This document shows, piece after piece, positions 34,986 through 43,698 of a stretch of 64,000 nucleotides of DNA. The position numbers and the translations under genes are program-made. Position 1 is the first letter of the stretch, and every line of letters starts with the position of its first letter. This DNA is from FEN-987 sp964598845 (lineage in GTDB: Archaea; Thermoproteota; Bathyarchaeia; 40CM-2-53-6), in NCBI GenBank assembly GCA_964598845.1, contig CAZRDM010000010.1, positions 20,789 through 84,788 on the forward strand. Reading direction: 5' to 3'. The notes under the pieces were generated by a model. That model did no database searches. It was not told the DNA's origin and saw nothing but the letters and a program-made list of their open reading frames with translations.

Positions 34986-35664
34986 CCATGCTCTGATCGA
35001 GGATCTTGTTCTCCTTCACGATCATCGCATGAAGCTTCCGCACCGAGGGAATATTGGAGCCTCTAAGGTTTCTCGTAGTGCTCTTCCAGAGATCCCTCAA
35101 TATGGTTGGAGGGTATCCTCTGCGGTTGTAGTTGATAACCTGCAGGAGAATGTCTAGGCCATCGGCGGCATGCACGATCTTTGACTCAATCGTCTTTCTC
35201 GCAAGAAACTCGTCTTGAAGGTTTGTGTATTCTCGAACGATATCAGAATGCTTTATTGCACGAATCAGATGGTTCCAAGCTGCGCGTTCAAGTTCAGCCT
35301 TGATCGCTTCACCCCTCCTTCCCAAGTAATCCAAGTAGGCCTTACTAATATCAAAGGTCAATGATTCCGAAAGATCGTGCAGGATAGCCATCCTCAGAAC
35401 ACGGACAATATTTACGCGGACACCACGTTTACGCTCAAGGTCAGTCAAGAGCATTGAAATCGCGCAACTCGAGAACGTGTGATCCGCAACAGACTCGACA
35501 TCATGCAAGCTCACACCGTGGCTGATCCATCCAGTTCTCGGAAGTGTCTTCATCTTGGTGATATTCAAAAGGAAATCTAGGAACTTTGATGCCCCCGCTT
35601 GGTTCAACGCAGAGACAACAAGGGTTAAGCTTTTGCTACAATAGTTATTGCCTTTCCAGCTCAT
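34978..35664 (-). CDS. HD-domain hydrolase (YfbR/5'-nucleotidase-like)
   Basis: 228 aa. Metal ligands of the HD fold: SVADHTFSSC (H), AILHDLSES (HD) and a later IVHAADGLD (D). The order and the TLPRTGW lead-in match the HD_3/YfbR-like hydrolases that dephosphorylate deoxynucleotides; similar archaeal proteins are often annotated as putative hydrolases of the HD superfamily. The family normally begins about 25 residues into this reading, so the start may be later than 35664. Confidence 0.8.
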   Translation of the reverse strand: MSWKGNNYCSKSLTLVVSALNQAGASKFLDFLLNITKMKTLPRTGWISHGVSLHDVESVADHTFSSCAISMLLTDLERKRGVRVNIVRVLRMAILHDLSESLTFDISKAYLDYLGRRGEAIKAELERAAWNHLIRAIKHSDIVREYTNLQDEFLARKTIESKIVHAADGLDILLQVINYNRRGYPPTILRDLWKSTTRNLRGSNIPSVRKLHAMIVKENKILDQSMVK

Positions 35665-35900
35665 CTTGAGGCGCTATGCAATTACGTTTCGAGGCCAGCC
35701 CTATTCTATCGGATCATATTCTCATGACAGTGGTTCAAACGTAGGCTTTGCGAACTCCACTTAGGCGGACTGACGTGCTCGCTTAGCCGTATATGGCGAA
35801 GCTTTCTCTGCGATTCTGGCATACATGCGGGTCCTTGTCGGTTGCTAGGGAGAGCGCTTGAGTGGTTCGATTCACGCATTGATAAGATACTAGGTATTTT

Positions 35901-36002
35901 CTAGGCGAGTGCCTTGCCGCAGAATGGACAGAATGTGCGAATCTGACCTTTGCAGCCAAGATAACTCGGGTAGTATGCCGAAGCAATGTTTCCTGATACG
36001 AG
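35901..36002 (-). pseudogene. Zinc-ribbon-like fragment without a normal start
   Basis: A 33-codon frame ends in SYLGCKGQIRTFCPFCGKAL, a recognisable CxxC zinc knuckle. It is preceded directly by an in-frame TAA and has no ATG, GTG, TTG or CTG. A TATA-like GATATAAC lies at its 5' end. It may be the tail of a lost gene or a tiny leaderless protein. The rest of 35665-36087 shows no gene. Confidence 0.35.
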
Positions 36003-36087
36003 TTATATCTTTGGCAGATTCGTACTTATTCAAAGGAACTGATTGAGCGGTCCCAGTTCATGTCCGCAAGCGCTAGGCTACTACCTG

Positions 36088-36582
36088 TCAAGGAATATCC
36101 GTGATACCGCAGTCCACATCGAAATCTGGATGCCAATTGATCCGATCTTGATCCTCAACTTGTTTCGGAACTAGGTTGCAGCCGTACTTCGTGTTGGCGA
36201 TTAGCGATGTGAAGTTAACTTTGAACAGAGCCCGAGCTGTGGACGGCAGGAGCGTGGATAGGGCGAAAGCTGCAACTACCAGCGCTGAGATGTCGGAGAC
36301 GGGTTTACCTCTTGTCAGAACAGTCAAGCCTGGGGCGGATGCTTTCTCGAAGATCTTCTCTTGGCTGTTGTCCTCGTAGGTTGCGATCAATGGCATTTTG
36401 AAGTTGACCGCGCCAGCGCACAAGACGCTTGCGGGAATAGTGGTTCCGTCCGGAAGCATGATCTGCCTGTTGCTGTCGAAGATGTAGGGTGCGCCAGAGA
36501 AGATTCTGCGCAAACTTTCCGTGCCCCTTGTGAGAGTGATGCCTACTGCAATCACTATGACTGCGATCAGAAAGAACGCCAA
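36088..36582 (-). CDS. Two-helix membrane protein, unknown
   Basis: 164 aa. The N-terminus (AFFLIAVIVIAVGITL) is a signal anchor; the middle domain (PYIFDSNRQIMLPDGTTIPA) is beta-rich; a second hydrophobic helix (ALVVAAFALSTLLPS) lies at about 98-113. The C-terminus is polar with two cysteines (YGCNL, DVDCG). TTG start preceded by GAAAGG. No family recognised. It is divergent from the frameshifted small membrane gene at 36650. Confidence 0.55.
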   Translation of the reverse strand: MAFFLIAVIVIAVGITLTRGTESLRRIFSGAPYIFDSNRQIMLPDGTTIPASVLCAGAVNFKMPLIATYEDNSQEKIFEKASAPGLTVLTRGKPVSDISALVVAAFALSTLLPSTARALFKVNFTSLIANTKYGCNLVPKQVEDQDRINWHPDFDVDCGITDIP

Positions 36583-36649
36583 CCTTTCGGCATCTTGTAC
36601 ATCCAGTCAGCTCGGAAGAAAGAAAGCAGCATTTTTCCTGTGATCTGAG

Positions 36650-36834
36650 ATGGGTACACGAGCTGTTCTTCTGCTGGCGGCCTTGTACATCGTTCTCGTG
36701 GTTCTCACAGCCTTCAGGATTCCGGGTGGAATCTGGGGAGTGGTTAGGTCGGGGGATTCATTCTGGGACTTGTGGGAGCAGCCATAGCGATTAGGGCTGA
36801 GGTTAGGCTCTGGCAGGAACGCCCAGCCGCTTAG
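36650..36834 (+). pseudogene. Small two-helix membrane protein with a one-base frameshift
   Basis: ATG 36650 has an excellent GTGATC ribosome site and starts MGTRAVLLLAALYIVLVVLT, a membrane helix. The frame ends at TAG 36787 after 45 residues. Adding one G to the G-run near 36754 restores GGFILGLVGAAIAIRAEVRL and ends at TAG 36834, giving a normal two-helix hairpin protein of about 61 aa. A single-base loss, real or from sequencing, is the simplest explanation. Confidence 0.6.
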
Positions 36835-37059
36835 GCAAAGCTCGGCTCTGTCGGCGGCACCACATCGAGGCTGATGATCGCCTAGCGCTGCTTGCTGCGA
36901 ACCGTTTTGATATCATATATGCGCGCGCCAAATGGTCGCAACCCGGCCGTCAGCAACCACGTAATCCAAACTTCGCGGGGATCGTTACTACAGAGTCCTG
37001 TTGCTGGTGACAAACTGAGTACATGCTTGAATTCCCTGACTCCGTGTAGGCATGATTCC

Positions 37060-37221
37060 ATGGAAGTCGTCGGCAAGTCCAGCATCACCGGGAAATTTCA
37101 AGTGACGCTCCCGAAATCCGTAAGAGAATACCTCAGGGCTGATAACGGCGACCTATTGGTCTTCATCAAAGACCACGATAAGATTGTGGTAAAGAGAGGC
37201 ACAGTGAAGATCGAAGAATGA
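37060..37221 (+). CDS. AbrB/SpoVT-type DNA-binding protein
   Basis: A 53-aa swapped-hairpin protein: SSITGKFQVTLPKSVREYL then NGDLLVFIKDHDKIVVKRG. This matches the AbrB/MazE-like fold in full. ATG 37060; the longer reading upstream has no domain. No toxin partner adjoins it, so it is more likely a transcription regulator than an antitoxin. The kinase cluster begins 50 bases downstream. Confidence 0.82.
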   Translation: MEVVGKSSITGKFQVTLPKSVREYLRADNGDLLVFIKDHDKIVVKRGTVKIEE

Positions 37222-37269
37222 ATCATTCGCTTGGCTCTTGATGGAGGCTTTCAAGATTAGCTGATTGAG

Positions 37270-37614
37270 ATGCATCGGCGACGAACGGGTAGAGAGTTCA
37301 ACGATGTGTTAGTCGAATCCATAGACGAAACCATAGTCGCGCTATTCAGCCGGAAAGTGGTCGATGCGCTCTTCCTTCACCTACAGACAGTTCACTCTAT
37401 TACGAAAAATGAGGTCCCCTACCGACTTGAAACACTGTTCTCTACACTGGAGAGGACATTTGGCCTCTCTAGCTCCAAGATAATCTGCAAAGCGATTGCG
37501 AGGAGACTCCATGTCAAACTTGCTTTAGCCTTCTTTGACAATCCTGGCCGAACATTTCTCGAATACGTTGAAGAAGCGAAGATCAAGCTAGAAGACAGTA
37601 AGATCCAACTCTGA
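37270..37614 (+). CDS. Small helical protein upstream of a histidine kinase
   Basis: 114 aa, all-helical by composition: FNDVLVESIDETIVALFSRK, KNEVPYRLETLFSTLERTFG, SSSKIICKAIARRLH. It resembles small TACK-archaeal proteins (pattern: helix, then IPY-LE-F-LE--FG) that often neighbour PAS-type kinases; I know no established function. It lies 17 bases before the kinase gene and is probably cotranscribed with it, perhaps as an accessory sensor. Confidence 0.6.
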   Translation: MHRRRTGREFNDVLVESIDETIVALFSRKVVDALFLHLQTVHSITKNEVPYRLETLFSTLERTFGLSSSKIICKAIARRLHVKLALAFFDNPGRTFLEYVEEAKIKLEDSKIQL

Positions 37615-37631
37615 AGAGGAAAGGAAAAGAC

Positions 37632-40600
37632 TTGCCAAGAAGAAGGAAACTTGGAGGAGTATCATCCAAACCCGCAAAGCCGAAAGTCAGATACAAGAGG
37701 ACTTCGCAAATCGGCATCACGGAAGGCAGGAGAGCGGATGGCTTACTGCTTCACGCAGACCTTCTACGAAAGAGCTTCAACAGTGCCAAGGACGCCCTCT
37801 TCGTCCTTGACGCCAAGGTTCCCCCCGTCATACTAGAATGCAATCAAGCGGCGTCCAAAATCTTTGGATACAACAAGTCTGAGATGGTAGGCAGAACGAC
37901 GGCTTTTCTTCACGTAAGCAGCGAAAGCCTCAGAAAGTTCCAAGCTCAACTCTACCCAGCGATTAAGAAGAATGAGTACTTCAGCTTCGACTATCAAATG
38001 AAGCGCAAAGATGGCTCCGTGTTCCCCTCGGACCACACGGTGACGCCGCTTCTAGACGACCATGGGAAGCGAATAGGCTGGGTTAGTGTTGTAAGAGACT
38101 TAACAGAACAGAGGCAGGCGGAGGAGACACTGCGGGAGAGTGAGGAGAAGTATAGGGCACTAGTAGAGAATTCGCCCAACATGATTGGAATCCTCCAGGA
38201 TGGGATTCTGAAATACGTTAACAAGACTGGGCTCGAAAGGTTGGGTTGGAACTACGAAGAGATCACTTCACCTTCCTTTGACCCAATAGAGAATGTGGTT
38301 GCTGAGAGATTCAGAAGTCTGGTCAAAGAGAATGTCGGCAGAAGGCTGCGTGGTGAAGACATTCCACCTTATGAGATAAGCCTAGTCACTAGGGACGGCT
38401 CTGAAATCTGCGTAGTGGTTCGAGGGGCAAGAATCACCTACAAAGGCAGGCCTGCGGACGAGTTCGTCTTCATCGACATTACTGAACGTAAGCAGATGCA
38501 GCAAGAGCTCTTAAGGTCTAATCAATTCTTGACGAGCGTCATAGAGAATGCGGATGTCTGGCTTGATGTGCTAGACGAGAAAGAACGCGTCCTAATCTGG
38601 AACAGGGCTGCAGAAGTTGCGAGCGGCTATTCTCGAGAAGAGGTCGTGGGACACTGGAAGATATGGGAATGGCTCTACCCAGATCAAGAATACCGAAAGC
38701 AGATCACTGAAACTGTCGCCGACATACTGCAACATGGAAGGGTTGACACGAATGTTGAGACAAAGATCAGGCGGAAGGACGGGGAGACTAGGATAATATC
38801 TTGGAACGATCGGGCCCTAACTGACTCGGATGGCAAGGCGATCGGGACTATCGCAATCGGGCACGACATTACTGAACTGAGGGAGATGCAAGACGAGCTT
38901 GAACGCTACTCCAAGCACCTGAAGGAATCTGAGGAGAAGTTGAGGGCACTCCATCAACACGCGTTGCAGCTGGGCTCCGCCAGCAATATCGAGGAGATCG
39001 CGGAGAGTACACTGGATGCAATCCAATTTGCCCTCGGATTCGATGTCGCTGATGTCTACCTCGTTGCCGGAGATTGTCTGCGAGTGAGAGGAACGAGGGG
39101 AGCACCAACAGGATTATCTGAAGAACACCTTAACGGACGCGGCTTGGTGGCGAAAGCTGCGAGAAGCCAGGCAACAATTCGAGTATCGGACACGACCAAA
39201 GAACCGGACTATGTTGATAGAAAAGGATGGGATTGGACGGGGCCTCACACGATGCTTTCGGAGCTTGCCGTACCCGTAGTAGTGGACGCAGAAACTGTTG
39301 CCGTCCTGAACGCCGAAAGCATTCGTCTTGATGCCTTCTCTAGCGAAGACCAGAGACTCCTCGAAACATTGGCGGCTCACGTTGGATCCGAAATGCACCG
39401 TCTGAAACGCGGGCAAGAACTTGAGACGTATTCAAAACATCTTGAGGAGCTTGTGGAAGAACGCACCAAGAGACTTCTCGAGAGTGAGGAAAGATATCGA
39501 TCCATAGTTCAGAACATTCCAGCCATGGTGTGGACTTCCAGCGAGAAGGGCGATGCAGTATTCATCACGCCAAATGTGAAAGAACTTCACGGCTATACCC
39601 CAGAGGAAGTCTACACTGGTGGCCAGCCCGTCTGGTCCAAGCACATACATCCAGATGACAGAGCGAAGTTGAGCGAAGGGTACGAGGCGCTCTTCACTGA
39701 TGGAAGAGTGTTCGATGTCGAATACAGGTATCAACGACCTGATGGCAAGTGGCTGTACTTGAATGATCGGGCTGACTTGGTGTACGAGAAAGACGGGGTA
39801 AGATACACGGATGGAGTCACGACGGATATCACCGAACGCAAGAAGATTGAGACCGCTCTACGTGAGTCCGAGGAGAGGTTCAGAGGAATCGCTGAGAGAA
39901 GCGTTGATGGAATCTTCGAGGTTGATCTTGAGGGTCGCTTGACTTACGCTTCCCCGGCGGTGGAGAGGATCTTGGGTTACGAGCTCGGGGAAGTGGTTGG
40001 GACACTTTTCCACAAGTACCTGTCTACATCGGAGCTTCCGAAGGCCGCTTCAAGTCTGAGTAGTCTGAGAGACGGAAAGAATGTCGAGGGCGTAGAGTTT
40101 TGTGCTCTGAAGAGAGACGGGTCTCAGGTTTTCGTTGAGATCGGCTGCTCTCCAATTGTCACGGGCGCAAAGGTTGTTGGTGCCCAAGGAATCATCAGGG
40201 ACACAACTGAACGGAGGAAGACGGAGGAGCGTCTTCACCAAGCTGAGCGGTTTGCTGTGATCGGAGAAACAGCGACAATGGTTGGGCACGACCTCCGTAA
40301 CCCGTTGCAAGGAATAGCGGGGGCTGCATACAATATAAGAAAACAACTACGGAATGCACCTGACCCATCCACGAAAGAGATGCTCGCAGTCATTGACAAC
40401 GGAGTTGAATACGCAAATGGAATCATCAATGACCTGTTGGAGTTTTCAAGAGAAATACAACTCCAACGATTCCCCGCTACACCAAGATCAATGGTAACGC
40501 AAACGCTCAAAGAAGTTAAGGTCCCAGACAACATCCGAATAGACGATACGACAGTAGATGCTCCAGAGATTCTTGTGGACGAACCGAAGATTAGACGTGC

Positions 40601-40907
40601 ACTTATGAACCTGATCAAGAACGCCATCGATGCGATGCCGGAAGGAGGAAAATTGTCAGTATCTAGCGTGAATTCAGAGAGCGAAGTGTCGATAACTGTC
40701 AGCGATACGGGATCTGGAATTGCCCAAGACCAAATGGAGAAGATTGGGACGCTGCTCTATACAACCAAGGCGAAGGGGATAGGACTAGGACTGCCAATCT
40801 GCAAGCGAATTGTTGAAGCCCATGGGGGCTCAATGTCGGTTGAGAGCATTGTGGGAAAGGGAACAACCTTCACGCTGAAACTTCCAATCGGAGGTGAACC
40901 ATCATGA
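37632..40907 (+). CDS. Multi-PAS/GAF sensor histidine kinase
   Basis: 1091 aa, cytoplasmic (no membrane segment). Domain order: PAS (about 35-150), PAS (165-285), PAS (290-410), GAF (430-590), PAS (610-735), PAS (740-860). Then comes the phosphoacceptor helix with GHDLRNPLQG (H886) and the ATPase domain with NLIKNAIDAMPEGG, DTGSGI and GIGLGLPI (N, G1 and G2 boxes). PAS modules end in typical DITERK/DLTEQR linkers. TTG start preceded by AGAGGAAAGG. Its stop overlaps the response regulator start (ATGA), so the two form a coupled two-component pair. Confidence 0.93.
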   Translation: MPRRRKLGGVSSKPAKPKVRYKRTSQIGITEGRRADGLLLHADLLRKSFNSAKDALFVLDAKVPPVILECNQAASKIFGYNKSEMVGRTTAFLHVSSESLRKFQAQLYPAIKKNEYFSFDYQMKRKDGSVFPSDHTVTPLLDDHGKRIGWVSVVRDLTEQRQAEETLRESEEKYRALVENSPNMIGILQDGILKYVNKTGLERLGWNYEEITSPSFDPIENVVAERFRSLVKENVGRRLRGEDIPPYEISLVTRDGSEICVVVRGARITYKGRPADEFVFIDITERKQMQQELLRSNQFLTSVIENADVWLDVLDEKERVLIWNRAAEVASGYSREEVVGHWKIWEWLYPDQEYRKQITETVADILQHGRVDTNVETKIRRKDGETRIISWNDRALTDSDGKAIGTIAIGHDITELREMQDELERYSKHLKESEEKLRALHQHALQLGSASNIEEIAESTLDAIQFALGFDVADVYLVAGDCLRVRGTRGAPTGLSEEHLNGRGLVAKAARSQATIRVSDTTKEPDYVDRKGWDWTGPHTMLSELAVPVVVDAETVAVLNAESIRLDAFSSEDQRLLETLAAHVGSEMHRLKRGQELETYSKHLEELVEERTKRLLESEERYRSIVQNIPAMVWTSSEKGDAVFITPNVKELHGYTPEEVYTGGQPVWSKHIHPDDRAKLSEGYEALFTDGRVFDVEYRYQRPDGKWLYLNDRADLVYEKDGVRYTDGVTTDITERKKIETALRESEERFRGIAERSVDGIFEVDLEGRLTYASPAVERILGYELGEVVGTLFHKYLSTSELPKAASSLSSLRDGKNVEGVEFCALKRDGSQVFVEIGCSPIVTGAKVVGAQGIIRDTTERRKTEERLHQAERFAVIGETATMVGHDLRNPLQGIAGAAYNIRKQLRNAPDPSTKEMLAVIDNGVEYANGIINDLLEFSREIQLQRFPATPRSMVTQTLKEVKVPDNIRIDDTTVDAPEILVDEPKIRRALMNLIKNAIDAMPEGGKLSVSSVNSESEVSITVSDTGSGIAQDQMEKIGTLLYTTKAKGIGLGLPICKRIVEAHGGSMSVESIVGKGTTFTLKLPIGGEPS

Positions 40908-41386
40908 GTGAAGACGAAAAAGGCAGAATACTTGTCATAGACGACGATGAGGGAATACGTAAAGTCGTCAGTGCGGCATTGAAAAGTGAGGGTTACCTAG
41001 TGGACACAGCGAGCAATGCGAAGGAAGCCATTGAGAAATCCCAGACCAACTTCTACAACCTGGCGCTCATAGATATCCGCCTACCAGACATGGACGGCAC
41101 AGAACTTCTGACCGCCATGAAGGAAACAACCCCAGAGATGATGAAGATCATTCTTACCGGCTACCCGGCACTACAGAACGCCGTAGAAGCAGTAAACAAA
41201 GGCGCCCACGCCTATTTGGTAAAGCCAGTCAACATGGACGAACTGCTTCGAACAGTCGAAGAGCATCTGAAAAAACAAAGCGAACTGAAGGAATATGGCC
41301 AGGAAAGGCTAGCTCAATTCGTGGAGACACGTTTCAAACAACTGCAAACAGAACTCGACACCCCAAAGACGACGAACAAAGAGTAA
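40904..41386 (+). CDS. Response regulator receiver protein
   Basis: 160 aa: a receiver domain with the acidic pair (VIDDDEG), phosphoacceptor D57 in LALIDIRLPDMDG and the conserved Lys in YLVKPVN. It is followed only by a coiled helix of about 40 residues (KKQSELKEYGQERLAQFVET), with no DNA-binding or enzymatic output domain. It probably passes the signal to another protein. Translationally coupled to the kinase. Confidence 0.92.
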   Translation: MSEDEKGRILVIDDDEGIRKVVSAALKSEGYLVDTASNAKEAIEKSQTNFYNLALIDIRLPDMDGTELLTAMKETTPEMMKIILTGYPALQNAVEAVNKGAHAYLVKPVNMDELLRTVEEHLKKQSELKEYGQERLAQFVETRFKQLQTELDTPKTTNKE

Positions 41387-41428
41387 CTCCAACGACAATG
41401 CTGCATTTCAGCCCCGTTGGGTCCAACT

Positions 41429-41737
41429 CTAGCCTCCATTCAACGAACGGGAACAATTTGGTTCTTGATCTTTGATCTTGCCGTTCACATGCACATCGGT
41501 CTCGTAGAACTCTAACAAGGATCTGAGGGCAGCTCGCATGTGGAATGCTGCTGAAAGACTCTTCTGAGCGAGGGGCGCCAATCTGCCTTTGATCTGTATG
41601 ACGACCTCTAGAGGCTGCTGCAGAGCTGGGTCCATGAAAAGCTTGGGTGTCTCGTCTTCCAGAAATTCATAAAGGCGTTTGGCATAGTAGCCTTTGGTTG
41701 TGGGTTTGATGTCCGATCCGTCTAGCCAACCCTTCAC
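41429..41737 (-). pseudogene. N-terminal (core-binding) fragment of a tyrosine recombinase
   Basis: 102 aa from GTG; similarity continues upstream to a TGA near 41778 (RIERFQELLEVKGWL). The helices KPTTKGYYAKRLYEFLED and AAFHMRAALRSLLEFYE fit the SAM-like N-terminal domain of archaeal integrases. There is no catalytic domain (no R..HxxR..Y) after it: the frame ends with an unrelated polar tail. Likely a relic of an old integration; a free-standing small protein cannot be excluded. Confidence 0.45.
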
Positions 41738-41823
41738 CTCTAGGAGTTCCTGGAATCGTTCGATCCGCTCACGCTTTCAGGCTTTGACTTTTGTTCTTGG
41801 CGCAGACTTGCTGGGCTAGTTGG

Positions 41824-42579
41824 ATGAAAGCGGCGTTCCTCGTGATCCTCGTAGTCGTAACCTATGGGGTTACAGTCACTGCTTTCTGGATGACCTCTCC
41901 TAAGAGCTTGACAATCTATCCCAGCATGGATAGTTACAGTTGGCAATCTATCCCGCACGCCAATAACGGCGGTTCCAACAATTTCGAGATAACTTCGGCA
42001 AGTCAAGAGTTGAATAAGAACATGAGAGGATGGTTAGCCTTCAACATCTCAGCTATCCCGTCCGGTATTTGGGTCATCAACGCCGAGCTACGCCTGAGGA
42101 TATGGCACAAAACTACAAGCGAGCCATCCGAGCTGATTGGAGATAGCACTGGTCGAATATACGCGGTCTATCGTTTGACGCAGCCTTGGACAGAATATGG
42201 AATAACTTGGGCAAATCAACCAGCCTACACCGAAGAACACCATACGACCGCCGCTGTCCCACCCGGTCAAGGTGGGTGGGAGGGTCCGATACTCTGGATG
42301 GAATGGGACATACCGGACATTGTGAAGGATTGGCTTTCGGGAGCAGGCAACTACGGAGTCTTGGTTCGCGATATGCAAGAGAACTCTACGATACTCTACT
42401 CCACTCAATTCTTCACGCGCGACCAAGTTCCGAACTCTGGATACTATCCAAGACTCATTGTAACCTATGTAACTCCACAGGAAGTAGCCCTTTTCAGTAT
42501 CGTCCTGATCCTAGAAGGATTCCTTATCATCAGTATCTGGCGAAGGAGAGAAAGTCCACGTGCACAGTCAGAAGTGTGA
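41824..42579 (+). CDS. Membrane-anchored DNRLRE-domain surface protein
   Basis: 251 aa from ATG 41824. A signal helix (AAFLVILVVVTYGVTVTAF) is followed by a DNRLRE/CBM96-like jelly-roll with AFNISAIPSGIWVINAELRL, WTEYGITWANQPAY and DIVKDWLSGAGNYGVLVRD, then a C-terminal membrane helix (VALFSIVLILEGFLIISIW) and a basic tail. The domain is found in secreted carbohydrate-binding and adhesion proteins. Confidence 0.78.
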   Translation: MKAAFLVILVVVTYGVTVTAFWMTSPKSLTIYPSMDSYSWQSIPHANNGGSNNFEITSASQELNKNMRGWLAFNISAIPSGIWVINAELRLRIWHKTTSEPSELIGDSTGRIYAVYRLTQPWTEYGITWANQPAYTEEHHTTAAVPPGQGGWEGPILWMEWDIPDIVKDWLSGAGNYGVLVRDMQENSTILYSTQFFTRDQVPNSGYYPRLIVTYVTPQEVALFSIVLILEGFLIISIWRRRESPRAQSEV

Positions 42580-42588
42580 TGATGCTAG

Positions 42589-43587
42589 ATGGGTCGTTTG
42601 GCTGAGGGAGCTAGAAACGCAGTAGAAGTCTGTATGGCGGTCAAACGAGGAGAACATGTACTGATTCTGACCGACCGAGAAACTATCGAAGTTGGAGAAG
42701 CCATTCGGGATGCAGCCGAGGAGGCATCCGGAAGCAACGTGAAATTGCTCATAATGGAAGACTACACGGACCGACCGGCAAGGGAACTACCTAAGCCTGT
42801 TCTTGGGATGATTCCTTGGGCGGATGTCACCTTCTACGCTGCCCGGAGCAAACCCGGAGAACTCGCAATCCGAGAACCCTTCATTCGAACGGCAGTAAGG
42901 TACGCGCGGCACGCACACATGCCCAACATCACAAGGGAACTGATGGAAACCGGTATGTGCGCTGACTATCTGAAAATCTCAGACCTGACTAACAAGCTAG
43001 AGGCCGTGGTGAAGGGGCGCCGGAAAGCCAAGGTCACGAACAATGTTGGATCAGATCTTGATGCAGAGTTCAATTCTTCTTGGAAGTGGAAGGTCTCTGA
43101 CGGATTGTACCATAAGAAAGGAATGTGGGGAAATCTTCCTGAGGGTGAGATTTACACAGCGGCCTACAGAGCAAATGGCACGATGATCATTGACGAACTC
43201 GGAGACTGGTTCAGCCCAAAGTACGGTGTGCTCACGAAAACACCTGTGACTTTGACCGTAAAGGATTCACGAGTTGACCTATCCTCAGTCAAGTGTGGCA
43301 ATGAACAGCTCAGGAAGGAATTCATTGAATACCTGAGCACAGACCCTAACAGCAACCGTCTCGGCGAATTTGCGATAGGCACAAACATCTTCCTTGAACG
43401 CTTAACAGGCAACCTACTGCAGGATGAGAAATTCCCATCCGTCCACTGCGCCTTCGGCAACCCGTTCCCGGACGAAACTGGGGCTGATTGGAAATCGACC
43501 ACACACGTAGACGGGATAATGCTAAAGTGCAGCATCTGGATGGATGGCAAACAGATAATGGATGAGGGCAAGCACTTAACCAAGTAA
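42589..43587 (+). CDS. M29-family aminopeptidase
   Basis: 332 aa related to thermophilic aminopeptidases (AmpS/PepS). It opens with ARNAVEVCMAVKRGEHVLIL; the metal-site region is complete with GEFAIGTN (Glu), HCAFGNPFPDETGADWKST and the final THVDGIML. Cytosolic peptide turnover. ATG start; it begins 10 bases after the DNRLRE gene. The ATP synthase cluster follows. Confidence 0.88.
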   Translation: MGRLAEGARNAVEVCMAVKRGEHVLILTDRETIEVGEAIRDAAEEASGSNVKLLIMEDYTDRPARELPKPVLGMIPWADVTFYAARSKPGELAIREPFIRTAVRYARHAHMPNITRELMETGMCADYLKISDLTNKLEAVVKGRRKAKVTNNVGSDLDAEFNSSWKWKVSDGLYHKKGMWGNLPEGEIYTAAYRANGTMIIDELGDWFSPKYGVLTKTPVTLTVKDSRVDLSSVKCGNEQLRKEFIEYLSTDPNSNRLGEFAIGTNIFLERLTGNLLQDEKFPSVHCAFGNPFPDETGADWKSTTHVDGIMLKCSIWMDGKQIMDEGKHLTK

Positions 43588-43698
43588 CCGAATCTTTATC
43601 CAGTGAAATTCTGACACGCGGACTAGCAACCCAACGAAAGCAATAAGTAAGGACTTTCGTTATCACACCAGTCCTTCATCGGGTTTGAGGAAATTATC

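Noticed and set aside
37060..37221. Toxin-antitoxin pair with the AbrB-like protein as antitoxin
   Set aside because: No toxin-like gene adjoins; the neighbour is a helical protein linked to a kinase.
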